This document shows, piece by piece, positions 20,744 through 31,791 of a DNA stretch of 64,000 nucleotides. The notes under the pieces are model-generated. The model ran no database searches. It worked only from the letters and a program-made list of their open reading frames with translations, and was not told where the DNA came from. The stretch covers positions 1,054,001-1,118,000 of the forward strand of contig JAKSGN010000043.1 of assembly GCA_024180945.1 (NCBI GenBank), written 5' to 3'. Position 1 is the first letter of the stretch. The number at the start of each line of letters is the position of its first letter. Source of the DNA: Macrophomina tecta (Eukaryota; Ascomycota; Dothideomycetes; Botryosphaeriales; Botryosphaeriaceae). The position numbers and the translations under genes were made by a program.

Positions 20744-22388
20744 CTATAGTATGTCACCTGTAGATATCCCATGTCCTCGAAAGTTAGTGAAGTGGGTCTG
20801 TATTTCTGATTCCGGCACTGCATTCCTCTTCTTACGATGACGCAGGAGCAACCACATAAGCCAGGCTATGATTGCAAGGACCAACGACGCCGCCATCAAC
20901 GCCACCAGCAATGGCTCCTTTGTTGCCAGCAGAGTCTTCTTGAGAGTTGCGGCCATCATTTCGTCCGGTATTGTTACTGCTTGAAGCTCCACTGGCACTC
21001 GATGATGTGAATAGGGCCTGGACTTGGTCGTCCCTCCAGCTCACGCTATCCGCGTTGTTAACATGCGATCAGTGAATGGGTCCCTTCAACCCTGAATTTA
21101 ACGAAACTGAGGTATCCCAAATTCCAGTTTACGCCTCCTATAGCTACTATCTGCCGGTTGCTGATGGCGTTGCAGCTGTGAAAGCGCGCGTAGATCCGGC
21201 AGTCACATTCGCTTTGAGCCAGCGGAAGCCCGGAAGTGAAAGGATGTACATATTTTCAAGCGTCTCTTTGGCAAAGGCATCGTATCCGCTCATGACGAAA
21301 CTGCCGATGTATTAGCCTTACTTCCCAGATTCGGCAATAGCCAAATCCAGTTCATAAGTGTTGTTACTGCCCTCCTGTCCCACTGCACAGAAAATCTCCT
21401 TCGCTCGCGGTGCATCGCCAATCGTGGTTTGTGAATACCAGTGCCCGGTCGAGAGGTCAATAATGGTGACATTGCTGAACCCAAGCCGCCTACTGACATC
21501 ACCGAACACCGTAGGAGACGTCCGCACTCCTCCGAACAGGAGGAGCAAGCCTTTATTACCATACTTCGGGACACACACCATATACACCGATACCGCCGTT
21601 CCGAAAGTAGTGTCTTCACCAGCAGAGACATTTTTCCACTTTCCGTCTGCGAAGTTGAGCGAAACGAGGCCTGGTACAGGTATAGTCGAGTTTGTTTTCC
21701 AGCCGGGGTCGGACAGATTCGAGACGACGCCTCCGAGAGCGTGCCCAATATCGCCATTGCTCGCGACCAGGGCTTGTGAGGGGCGTGTCAACCGGTTGAA
21801 GACGCGCGGCTCCCCCGGTTCCTGCACTTACCAGCTTCCGCTCCCGGAAGACGTGGCGGTGAACTTCCAGAGTGGGACGTCGGGCGCCCGCCTGTTCGCG
21901 AAGGTGGGCTGCTCACCGCCGAACAGGTAGATGGTGTCGTTGCCTCAGGCCATAAGCTGGGGAGCTTGAGGATTGGCGCACCTCCCTTGTTGATGCTCTG
22001 TATTCCTATTGTAGAGTTGGTCCAGGAGGAGGTCAGGTCAATGTAGACGGGTTTGGTTGTTTTCGCGGGACGACTGGGTGTCGGACTTTCCGTTGACGAA
22101 CTGTGAGAGTTCGCCGCCGTCAATGTAAAGACGATTGCCTAATAGGGGAGAGCTTTGAGCAGCTCGACGGATGAAGCTCGATGCTGTGGGGGAGTCTGCC
22201 TGTCGAGCTTCGACTGCACTTCTTCTGATCTCTCCGCCTGTTATGCCTGCTGATAAGATGTTTGAAAGTTTCCGACTCCAAGCAAAAGAAAGCTCGTCGA
22301 TGTGAACAGTGACACCGAGCAGTGTAAATATGATAAACGCGGATAATCCATGGCGCGACAAGTGCAAAGAATTGGTACTCTGTTGCAA
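20744..22388 (-). pseudogene. Kelch-repeat membrane protein, decayed
   Basis: Reading the minus strand gives, in order: a hydrophobic start (FIIFTLLGVTV); NRLYIDGGELSQF; SSWTNSTIGIQS; TIYLFGGEQPTF; FNRLTRPSQALVASNGD; KGLLLLFGGVRTSPTV; ILSLPGFRWLKAN; RQIVAIGGVNW; a Ser/Gly-rich linker with GAIAGG; and a membrane helix LAIIAWLMWLLLRHRKK. This is the layout of fungal cell-surface Kelch proteins with one C-terminal helix. The segments lie in different frames. Slips occur near 22055 (NNQT to VYIDL), 21955 (LWPE to NDTIYLF), 21190 (GSTR to ARFHSCN) and 20875 (GGVVG to LAIIAW). An in-frame TAA follows GSGSW near 21838, and further stops lie near 21315. Five or more lesions make it a real pseudogene. 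Confidence 0.8.
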
Positions 22389-23799
22389 ATTTCTGCAAGA
22401 AAATACGACAACGGCGAGCGCAAAGCTGGAGACATTAGTTTATCTTGATCCCCCCCGGCGCCTGGAGGATTTCCAAGCGTTTTGTGTTTGTGTATATTGT
22501 GGGGGGGAGGGCGGGGCATCCCGTCGATCCAGCTATCCGCTGATCTGAACGCCCTGCATAACCTAGTGCGGTACTATAGCTCATGAAACAAGTTTAGGCC
22601 AGTAATTCAATTCCGGATATGAGCGAGTGGCAGTATAAGAGATCTCCACTGTACTACAGCAGATTGCACAGGGATATCTGTTTGTGCGAAAAACGCTCGT
22701 TGCTGGTGGCTTTGCTATTGTACGACGAACAGAAAGCTTGGCTTGAGCTGAGCTGTCCCAAATTTGGTGCCGCAGCTGTTGGAGCCAATTGCCATGAAGT
22801 GATTACTCACAACCATAGATCTAACAGCCGATCTTCAGGAATATTTCGCTTTTTCTTTTTCCTTCACGGTCCACATGTCTGCGTGTGTCGTAGGTGAACT
22901 GTCGAATATCCGTCTCAATACCTTTATAAACCTCAATAATAGTATAGCCTGTGTCATAGTCTGTAAGCATGACTGCTCTCTCTTTTCTAATCCTTGGGTC
23001 CTTTGTTTCGTTAGAAAGCGCTCGTCATTGATTGCTGTCATGGAATTTAACAAGCATTGGAACCGCATAGTTCTGGCAGCTCCACATTCCGTACCTTGCT
23101 ACGTCTTCCCCGTCGCAGAGGATGTAGGAGAGACTATATTTTGTGCATGAGATCTTTGAAGTGATAATCCACTGAGCGGCACCCATCTGGGTTGCGCCCT
23201 GATGGACGACTTTCTCAAGTACGTGGAATTTTGCTTTCTGAGCGAGAAATTCAGCGGAAACATCGTTTGGATGTGAAGATGCCGTCGGGCTTTACGGCAA
23301 AGTCCGACAACTCAATCAATGCCACATTTAAGCCTGAGAGCTCGACTTTACGGATCGCAATCCTACCTCGTGTCGAGAAGAACTAGGAGGACGCGGGACT
23401 TTCCCGTCACTTCACGGTAATAACGGGCCTTTATACTTCCAACTTTGCGGTATCCAACATATAGGTTGTAGCTGAGCGGGCTAGCGCATATACAGAGAAA
23501 GGACGAGGAGAAGGTCAAGGCAGTGCTTAAGCTCGAAGGACTGAGATGGGTGCAACAGGCTTCCAGAGAGGATTCAAAGGCAGAAAAACTTCTAAAGAGA
23601 AGGACCAGGTGGCAAAACGTAATGACCACGCAGCTGCAGATAGACGTACGAGAGGACGTGGCACGCATGAGGCACCGGCCACGACTTTCTCGTGCTCGGA
23701 CTTTGTCCGCTGTTAAGAAAATCGCGTCACCAGTCGACCTTCCCGCCCACGCTCGTCTTGTCTATGCCCCACCATCCACCTTCCCCCAGCTATTTCAAT
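22389..23799. other. Gene-free region
   Basis: The 1.4 kb has only short unsupported frames. A G-rich run lies near 22500-22515. The last ~60 bp precede the fRMsr start codon. An open stretch at 23523-23825 has basic, coiled-coil-like residues but no start context or homology that I recognise. Confidence 0.5.
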
Positions 23800-24585
23800 A
23801 TGGTACTTTCTGCTTCACTGCATAGTCAATGGCGCGCCTCGCCCGACTGACCTCTTCCGCGACAAGGTCCACGCCGAATCCTCCACTTTTGCCGCCGGCC
23901 TGACCAAGGCTGAAGTCTACGGCCAGGTCCTTGAGCAGGCCAAGGCTCTAATGGATGGCCAGAGGAACTGGGTACGTCTTGCATGACTGTCGCGACCCAA
24001 GCGGAGGCTTTTGGAGGATTCCTTGCTCATTGTCGTCCAAGGTTTGGTATGCGCCGGCTCCCGCTTCCCTTCCACCTCCACCTCCACCTCCACCTCCGCA
24101 ACCCCGCCCTCTCGCCGTCACGCCGTTCAGAACGACCAAGGCGAACTGCAACTGACACATTGCTCGCCAGTAATACTGCCAACGTAGCATCCCTCCTCTG
24201 GCACGCCTTCCACTCGCTCCCCGCCCCTTCCTCTGCCGTCAACTGGGCTGGCTTCTACGTCCTCGACCCTGCTGCTCCCGAGCAGTTGATACTCGGCCCT
24301 TTCCAAGGTATGGTAGCGTGCCAAACCATTCGCTTCGGCAAAGGCGTTTGTGGCGCGGCTGCATCTACCCAGCAGACCCAGCTCGTACCCGATGTTGAGC
24401 AGTTCCCGGGCCACATTGCGTGCGACGGTGCGAGTAAGAGCGAGATTGTAGTTCCCATTGTTCAAAAAGGGAAGACGGTCGCAATCATTGACATTGATTG
24501 TGCCGAGTTGGAAGGGTTTACAGAGGAGGACAAGAAGTACTTGGAGGATTTGGCTGCTTTGCTGGCCGAGGCTTGTGACTTTTAA
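23800..24585 (+). CDS. Free methionine-(R)-sulfoxide reductase, GAF domain
   Basis: The body encodes LLWHAFHSLP, VNWAGFYVLD, LILGPFQGMVACQTIRFGKG, VCGAAA, FPGHIACDGASKSEIVVP and VAIIDIDCAELEGF. These are the full GAF-fold and cysteine motifs of fRMsr, which reduces free methionine-R-sulfoxide. The best model has an ATG-only first exon (23800-23802), a 64-nt intron, exon 2 at 23867-23971 (VHAESSTFAAGLTKAE to GQRNW), a ~199-nt intron holding a TCCACC microsatellite, and exon 3 from 24171. The last junction is one base out of phase with canonical GT (23972) and AG (24170) sites, so it is unresolved. The catalytic part is intact, so the gene may be functional with an unusual splice, or may carry an indel. 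Confidence 0.75.
24071..24097 (+). repeat. TCCACC microsatellite
   Basis: Four and a half copies of TCCACC lie inside the long second intron of the fRMsr gene. Confidence 0.9.
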
Positions 24586-25471
24586 TCCGAAGGCACTGGA
24601 CAAGCGTTCGGTTGTGTCAATTGTCCTCGGACCTCAGCACGGCTCTTAGCAAGGGGACTCGGACCGGAATCTGCTCACAAGGATAGTATCCTTTGGACTT
24701 CTACCGTGCCTGTTGTAGACCAACTGCCCCGAGAGGCTCGATATTTGTAGACTCGAGCGGTTGATGGTCCACATTGTTAATGCTCGAAACGCTGAAGTGA
24801 ATTGGAAGAAACTTTCAGGTTAATTTCCTACTCACAAGGAATCCAACTACCTATCTATCGAGTCTGGGGAGGGTCGCAGGCAATAATATCTGCTCACCAT
24901 CCCTTGCGGCAGACACCCCACTTGTGACAGTAAATGAGGCTGTCCTACGTCCTCGTCAATATCCACCCCCACATACGTACTTTGCGACCGAAGGGACAGC
25001 ACTACGATTTGGTTGCACATCCCATTCATTTACGGGGCACTGGGCCCCATTGCCTATGTCATGATGGATCCAGCCATGTTCTACGCTGCGCGGCTGCCTG
25101 TGTCTGTCAATCGCCATCGTCCCAGCTGACGCACTTGTGATACTGGCCGATTGGCGTAGCACTGCGATCGGTGTAACCAATATGCTCGACAACAAGGCTC
25201 AGCCTCGTGAAATGCACACAAGCAAGTTCAGCTCGACACAAACGGAGGCGCTGTACATGCATCCGGCCGTAAGCCTAACAGGTCAGCCTAGGCTTGTGAA
25301 CCCTTGTGGGCCTTGCTGGATTAAATACTTATTATTTGGTGCCTCGCTGGGACGTCAAGTATGATATCTGCTATAGTTTGAACTAAAAGCGTTGCTGTTC
25401 CCATTGTTGACACCTTAAATTGAAGCTTACTACATAGTACGCCTTATCGTCCAAGACGAACATCCATCGAG
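24586..25471. other. Intergenic region, nothing recognised
   Basis: The 0.9 kb lies between the fRMsr gene and the membrane-protein pseudogene. Short frames without domains are present. Confidence 0.4.
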
Positions 25472-27581
25472 ATGCTGCCAAGGGCCTCCAGTAGTCGAAT
25501 TTCGCTGGAAAATCCGCTGATGGAGAGTGAAACTGGTATGTTTTCCTGACTGTATACACCCGCGAGCTAATTCGCGCCAGACTCGCGCAGCACCTCAGCC
25601 GTGAGGCAATCGCCTATACGTAAGTAGCCGAGTTCCCCAAAGTCTCTAAAAGATTCCGCATCTCCGATATTGCTACGCATCTTACAGAATATTCTGCTTC
25701 TATTGACTCCCACATGCCTCCTTGGTCTGTTTGCCTATGAAATAGTCGTGTTACCTCCACTAACCCCCCTTAAAGTCTTGGGCATTTTTATCCATGGGCA
25801 GAAAGGGAAATTAGAGCATGGAAGCCATCGAGGAGAAACATTGCTGCAGGCTATGAAGGCGGCTTCAACGCCCTGGCCCATACTTTTCACGGCAATGCTC
25901 GGACTGTTGCTCAAAAATTCTGCTCCGTATCATGCTCAAAGCGGAACAGAGCTGGGAGTGGGTATACTGCCACCGGTGACATCCTTTTATGTGGTATTAA
26001 TGCGATCTTCGACAGACACTGGAAATTCTCACCTCCAACTAAACACCGATAAGCACCATCCGTGTGTATCTTGAGCTCCGTGTGTTCAATTCATCGACTG
26101 GCTTCCTTATATTCCTATGGGCTCTCAGTCCAGCCGGTGGCCAGGCTGTCTTGCGTGCCATGCGCCCTGTGGTCCGTGAAGTATCTGGCACCTATCCTTT
26201 GAGGTATTTCCCGTCCAACAATCTCACTTCCAACACCTGGGGATCATCAATGCAAGGGGCCGACTCAGATATGGAATCCCAAGGAAAGACGAGACGCGCG
26301 GTCGATTCAGCAATGTCGTCACCCGATGTCTCTGTAATACTGTGCAATGGAACCAGTCCAGGGTTCGGGGCAGCTGTAGAAAGACTGGGGGGAGAGGAGC
26401 AAGCGGCGCAATCTGCGCAAACCGATCTATGGGGAAATGTCCGGATCCCATTTCTTCACATGATGCCAGATTTTAGCATTGACACCCCCCGCTCCTTACT
26501 CATCTCTCATTGGCCATGCCATTCGCGGAATGCCGAAAACGGCCGTAGGGAATATGAGCTTACGGCTACAAACCACCTATCACTCCCTTTCAATGAGTCG
26601 TCGGACCTCATTCATAAGTTGCAAGATAACTGCTGATTCAAAACAACCAAGTAGTGCACGCCATGGTTCAACGCAACACAGTGGCTTCTAGACAACTCGT
26701 TGGCACTTTTTCTTTTTTTTTTTTTGGGTGATTCTAACAGCTCAATTTTCATTCCGGGATCTACAAGGCTGGAGCCCAACACCTTCATCGACGTCCTCAA
26801 TCCAAAAGTCCGGCCTGATGTCCATCCAATCAGTATTTCGTCAGAGATGCAAGTTTACAAGATGATTTTGGTTTTTAGGACGAAAATTGAGCCCCTCAGT
26901 TATATGAACTGGGCTGGAATCGGCTATCTTCGATGGCCGCTGAAAGAGATTCCGGACACCATACCAGCTGGCCACATCCACTATCCCTCCGGGCTCGAGA
27001 TCTACTTGGGCGACCCGGCGGCCGCGTTCCACTGCGAGTACGAGCAAGTGGTGGCCTACGACGAGCTCCCGATGGACGTCTTTCAGGCCCGTCTTGCAAT
27101 GATATTCAACACTTTCTACCAGGCATCTCTGAATGCGACGATCTTCTTCGGTGCTGATGGTCTTGGATTGTACGAGCTCGATGGCTATCTGGACCAGCTC
27201 AACTATGGCAGCGCCACGGGCTCGTGGCACGAGTTTGCGCCCTCGAGGTACGAAGTCAACTTTAGCTGGCTTGTCGTGTACTTCGCGGCCACCGCTGCCC
27301 TAGCCAGTTGCGCGATGGCTGCCGTGGTCCTCAGCACGATGATACACGCTCCGGACCTGTTCGGAGACGTCTCGGGCCTCACGCGAGATTCTGCTTTCAT
27401 CACAAGCGCTCCGCCGGGCGGCAGCACGTTATCGGGAACGGAAAGAGCAAGGCTCTTGCGAGACGTTTGGGTGCGCATTCAAACCGTGAAACCTGATGAG
27501 GAGGTCGGGAGGATTGCGTTCAGTGATCAACAGGAGTCTAAGGACAATGGTGGGCTGCGCTGGCAACGGCCGTATGAATGA
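25472..27581 (+). pseudogene. Large fungal membrane protein of unknown family, frame-broken
   Basis: The pieces read in order: MLPRASSSRISLENP (25472, with introns near 25530 and 25620); NILLLLTPTCLLGLFAYE; WPILFTAMLGLLLKNSAPY; SGTELGV; GFLIFLWALSPAGGQAVLR; TDLWGNVRIPFL; IRGMPKTAVGNMSL; and an intact last block from about 26700 to 27581. That block carries AFHCEYEQVVAYDELP, a helix LVVYFAATAALASCAMAAVVL, and the tail RARLLRDVWVRIQ then VGRIAFSDQ. This order matches a widespread uncharacterised fungal family with N-terminal helices, a glycosylated loop and one C-terminal helix. Frame slips near 25990-26010 and between 26480 and 26640 have no splice explanation. The 3' part is free of lesions, so decay may be recent. 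Confidence 0.65.
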
Positions 27582-28006
27582 TTGAACCCGTTTAGAAAGA
27601 ATCTCTCGGAGAAGTCACTAGCATCATGGCTCTTATATCGGCTGCTCAACTCCCTGCCACCAAAGCATTTTGAATGTAATTATAGGAAGACTTAAGTAAT
27701 TACCGCGCATCGCAGAGGACAGTCTCTCTCCAATTCCGTGTTTTCCTGCTATACTGGTACACCGTGTACAAAGAAGCGGGCAGAGTACCATCCACTGCGT
27801 TCTGGATCTGCATGGAGCTCATTCCGGCCTGACATTTACTTTTCTTCCGCCCAGTATTTTCATCTTACAATAGATATAACCCACCCATGAGAAACGCCGG
27901 TTGATGCCCCAACCTATTCGTATGAGAGGTATAATCCGTTCTCTTGCCGCCCCAAAACGCCCAACCAATTATCGTATTACACATCCACAAAAGCCCAATC
28001 GGCCCT
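27582..28006. other. Convergent 3' intergenic region
   Basis: The 425 bp lies between the 3' ends of the pseudogene and the coiled-coil gene. Nothing is recognised. Confidence 0.45.
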
Positions 28007-28861
28007 TCATTGCAAATGCATCTCATCCTCCCTCCTGTTCTCATCCTCATCGCTATCGCTCGCCTCTTCCCAATTCGCCAGCCGCCTCAACATGCGATTC
28101 TCGGCCTTCAACTCCCTTATCTTGCGCTCATAGCCCAAATCCGAGTCGGCGCTCTCCTTGAGCGCGTGGCGGGCGAACTGCGCGACGCGCCCCAAGCCAG
28201 CCTGCCACTCCTGGTGCTCGAGGCGCAGCTCGAGGTTCTGCTGGCGCTCCTTCTCGAGCAGGGCGTTGTAGTGCGCGTGCAGGGCGACGATGGCGTCGTG
28301 CTGCTGGTGTGCATACGGCCGCAGCTTGTCGAGGACCAGCGACAGGCCGGTCTCGTAGTCCTGCAGCAGCGCGCGCAGCTGTGCGTTCTGCGCGTCCAGC
28401 GTGGAGACCGAGACGTGCGAGGATTGCAGCTGTGCGCGCAGGTTGTTGATCTCGGTCGCTTGTTGGCGCGCCGTGGCGGAGTTGAGGTCGCCGTTGACTT
28501 GGGCGATGGTAGGGGAGGTGCCTTCTTGGGCGGCGCGGGCCTGGGAGAAGCAGTGGCATGTTAGTGATGGCGATTTGGGGAGCGGGCGGGTGTGATTGTC
28601 GGAGAGGTGTACCTGTATTTGCTGGACGCTGTTCATGATGTTGGCAGTTTGGTTGCGGTTCTCCTGCAGGACGTCGCTGAGCTGCTGGACCACCTGCCAT
28701 AGGTGGTTCATGTCGGTCTGGTGGCCGCCGCTCAGTAGGCCGTTGACCAGGTTCGGCATGCCTCCGGAGCCATTGGGCTGGTGGCCGGAGCCTGGGTTGG
28801 ATGATTGACGCGGGAGAGAGTTCGCCATGCCGTTCGAGGTGTCGATATACGCGCTATTCAT
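28007..28861 (-). CDS. Conserved fungal coiled-coil protein, 260 aa
   Basis: The exons are 28861-28613 and 28540-28007. The 72-nt intron is a multiple of three and open, but it has a clear GTACAC donor and CCCAG acceptor, and it would insert a Pro/His-rich piece into a helix. The N-terminus is polar (MNSAYIDTSNGMANSLPRQ). Most of the rest is predicted coiled coil, with ENRNQTANIMNSVQQIQ, a long Leu/Gln-rich region, a conserved core LDKLRPYAHQQHDAIVALH, and the acidic tail WEEASDSDEDE. The core looks well conserved among filamentous fungi, but I cannot name its function. No membrane segment is seen. Confidence 0.75.
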   Translation of the reverse strand: MNSAYIDTSNGMANSLPRQSSNPGSGHQPNGSGGMPNLVNGLLSGGHQTDMNHLWQVVQQLSDVLQENRNQTANIMNSVQQIQVHLSDNHTRPLPKSPSLTCHCFSQARAAQEGTSPTIAQVNGDLNSATARQQATEINNLRAQLQSSHVSVSTLDAQNAQLRALLQDYETGLSLVLDKLRPYAHQQHDAIVALHAHYNALLEKERQQNLELRLEHQEWQAGLGRVAQFARHALKESADSDLGYERKIRELKAENRMLRRLANWEEASDSDEDENRREDEMHLQ

Positions 28862-29776
28862 GCTCCCCTACGGAGAGACAAGCGGGGGGAGGGAATTCGA
28901 CGGTAACGATGCGGTGGGAGCTCCCGTTGCTCCTCGGATTGTGGTTGCGGAGCTTGGAGAGGGCGCACAGCAGGGACGAAACGTCTGTGAAGGTAACTAT
29001 GAATGCGCGGTATGGGGGGTAGTTGGCGAGTGCGGCGCAAGAAATGGAATCGCTGGGACTGTGCCTGCTTCTAAGGACGGTGAAAGTGTGCAGGTTGTAT
29101 GGACTTGCATGCTGTCCCTCTCGCGGTCAGCGCCAGAGCCGCATGGCGGCGGTCCAGCTGCCTCGGTCCCACGTTTCTCCAGCCCCACAGCCCCCCAATC
29201 CCTGTCACCGCACTGTTTCCGCTTCCGCCCTGCAGTCCGTGCGCCGATGCGTCAAGCTACACTCAGCCTGCCGGGATTATAAATGCAAGTCTGAACTTAT
29301 TCTAGATTCCCGTTCAATGGGCGAAGCGGCGAAATCAGGAGAGTTGTTCTTCGAGGCAAGCTCACTCCGTATAAAACCTTGAGGTTTAGCTAGCGGTAAT
29401 GCAAGCAGAATATCAACTTGATCTGAATATATCGCGCGGAAGACAGTCTGGTTTACAGAAGGTATACTGCGTAAAATAAAACATTGAGCTTTGTACACTC
29501 AGAGCCCTGAGGGCGCTACCTCGATCTTCATGCTTCTTCGGAGCGCAAGCCGCGCATTTTATTGCAGAGTTCGGCTGAGCTCATTGGCACGCGTGTCAAT
29601 GTTTACCACCAGCGAACAGCCAAAAAAAAAAAAAAAAAAAAACAGCTCTCGCCTTTGATTGACAGATCTGATATTTCAATCAAGTATTTCGTTTCAAAGT
29701 TCTCCAGCGGGGTATCATTCCTTCAACCTAATCATTACCTCTGCAAAAGTCCGACAACCATTCCGCACACCCTCCC
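28862..29776. other. Intergenic region with A tract
   Basis: The 0.9 kb lies between the 5' end of the coiled-coil gene and the 3' end of FTA4. It contains 21 A at 29622-29642. No gene is seen. Confidence 0.5.
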
Positions 29777-30696
29777 TCAATCATCCAATAACCCTTCCAA
29801 CTTCTTCCTCTCCACACTCTTACTCCTCCCCTTCCACTCCCTATCCAGTTCCTCCACCTGCCCCCCTTCAGCTTCCCTCCCTTCCGCCCACCCCACCACC
29901 CTCGCGCCTACCCTCACTCCCAAAGTCTTCACCTCTGCGACCCCCCTGGCCAGTTCCCCATCTCTCGTGACCAGATTTCGCTGCACCACCTCCCTCGGCT
30001 CCCTTAGCGCCTCGACCCCCTCCCTTACTCGCTTATATCTCTCCAACTTCCGCCTTCCCAGCGCTCTCTTCTCATCCAACACCTGCAGTCGCTGCACCAG
30101 CTCTTCGTAGCGCTCTCCCGCATCTTTATCGCCCTCAGGTACCCGCGCCGGATCCCGATCTATCGCCTCCGCCCAGGTCGGCGCCAGCGCCGCGATGGTT
30201 GCTGAAGCAGTGAGGTCTGCGGATGGGTGTAGAGGGTCGAGGGTCGGAGTACCGTCGCCATCATCAGCGTCGGCGGCGGCGGCATCAGCGTCTTGCGGGA
30301 GGGAGAGCGGCGGAGCGGCGGCAGTCCAGTAGAGGGCGTCGATCTGGTCGGCGACGTGGCGGATGGCGAGAGAAGGGAAGGCCGATTTGTTGTGGCGGCG
30401 GATGAGGCGGTTGACTGTTTGGTCTTGCGTCAGCGGGGACCTTGCTTGCGCGGATGAACGGTGACGGGTTGGAAGGGTGAAATGCGGGTAATTTTGGTGG
30501 TGAATATATGCTTCATGCTTGGGGACAATGTACCTTCTCTGATTACGTCCTTTACCACGCTCTCCGGGATATCAGACGCGCTTAGGTTGCTAGCCCTCCA
30601 TCTTTCCGGAGCTTGTAAAGGTTGTGATAGGATGCGCGTTTGGGTGCGGAGGAATGCCGATTTAAGGCTGACGACTGTATTGCTGTTTGTTGACAT
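29777..30696 (-). CDS. FTA4: Kinetochore Sim4/CCAN complex subunit Fta4 (Nkp1-like)
   Basis: The exons are 30696-30534 and 30414-29777, with a 119-nt intron, giving 266 aa. Exon 1 has LKSAFLRTQTRILSQPL, the typical Fta4 N-terminus. Exon 2 opens with VNRLIRRHNKSAFPSLAIRH, then VADQIDALYW, the conserved core. The C-terminal half is Arg/Glu-rich coiled coil (ALGRRKLERYKRVREGVEAL). Fta4 is a subunit of the inner kinetochore in S. pombe and matches budding yeast Nkp1. It acts in the nucleus at centromeres. The gene is divergent from TOM22. Confidence 0.85.
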
Positions 30697-31077
30697 GGTT
30701 GCGTGGGTATATTCGGCAGTACATTTAAACGTCCCAAAGGAAGAATCGCGCGAGTCGATGCTATACATGCAATGCCAACACCGTCGCGCGTCTGGCGGAA
30801 GACGCGTCGGCAACAATGACGCACGGGCAGCCCCGGCCGATCGGCGAAAAAGCGGCGGAGAGAGCACCGACCGACTCCGACGTCCTCGCTGCGGGCGGCC
30901 GTGCGCTCTGCGTGCCGGCGAAAAGTTGGCCGCCGAGCTTGCAAGCAGCATCATCGCCGCCCATCACCGAAAGCGCAACACCACTCCATCCGCCCATCCA
31001 CCACTTCCGTCCACGCGACAACCCGAATCCCAGCGGCCGTCCCCCGGTAATCTCTCTATCACACACAGCCCGCCAAA
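30697..31077. promoter_or_regulatory. Shared promoter, FTA4 and TOM22, with ACGCGT palindrome
   Basis: The 381 bp between head-to-head starts contains an inverted repeat, CGCGTCT (30787-30793) and AGACGCG (30800-30806), spaced by six bases. It overlaps ACGCGT at 30802-30807, the core of the MluI cell-cycle box bound by MBF-type factors in yeasts. Cell-cycle control would suit a kinetochore gene, but function here is inferred. Confidence 0.4.
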
Positions 31078-31791
31078 ATGGTCAAGCTTGAGGAAGGTAA
31101 GCATGCCTCCACCGCCGGCATCACTCGCGCAACCCAGCGCAAAACCCGCCTGCATCTCCCAAGCCCGCAAACTGACACCACTCCCTCTCCCCTAGTCCCC
31201 GACGAGGACCTCTACGCCGAGCAGACGGGCCCGCACACGGGCGAGGACGACTGGGACGATGCCTCCAGCACCACCTCGGACGCCAGCAGCGACGTGTCGT
31301 CGATCCTGGCGCCCGAGGACGAGACGCTGTGGGAGCGGGTGGCCGCGCTGCAGGACATGATCCCGGCGTCGCAGCGGCGCTTCGCCGCGCGGTCGTACGA
31401 CAATGTGTCCTCGTGGTTGGGCACCGGCCTGCGCGTCGGCGCCAAGTGCCTGTGGGTCGTCAGCAGCAGTGCGCTGCTGCTGGGCGTGCCGTGGGCGCTG
31501 GCCTACGCCGAGGAGCAGCAGATGATCGAGATGGAGCGCGAGATGAAGATGCAGCAGAGTGCGAATGAGGTGAGTCTTTGTTTTCTGTTTTTTTCTTTTT
31601 TTGTGGATGGCAATCGCAAAGCCCCCCAAGGCTTTGATAAGAGCGAGCCGGCCTGAGAGCCTTTCGAGGGTGGATCGCGGGATCCAGGACGTTGGGAATT
31701 GAACACATTGGCTAACTGGTGCGATCCCGTACAGCTTCTCGCCCCTGGCAGCGCAGTCCAGCAGCCTGCTGAGGCCCGTCCCGCTTTGTAA
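31078..31791 (+). CDS. TOM22: Mitochondrial import receptor subunit Tom22
   Basis: The exons are 31078-31096, 31196-31569 and 31735-31791, with introns of 99 and 165 nt, giving 149 aa. Exon 1 encodes only MVKLEE plus one base. The N-terminal half is acidic (EDDWDDASSTTSDASSD), the cytosolic receptor face. LWERVAALQDMIPASQRRF leads into a single helix, CLWVVSSSALLLGVPWALAY, followed by the short tail facing the intermembrane space. This is the classic Tom22 layout. Tom22 joins presequence receptors to the Tom40 pore in the outer mitochondrial membrane. TOM40 lies convergent and only 0.9 kb away. Confidence 0.92.

Noticed and set aside
28541..28612. Retaining the open 72-nt intron in the coiled-coil gene
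   Set aside because: It has clean donor and acceptor sites, and its translation (Pro/His-rich) would break a predicted helix.
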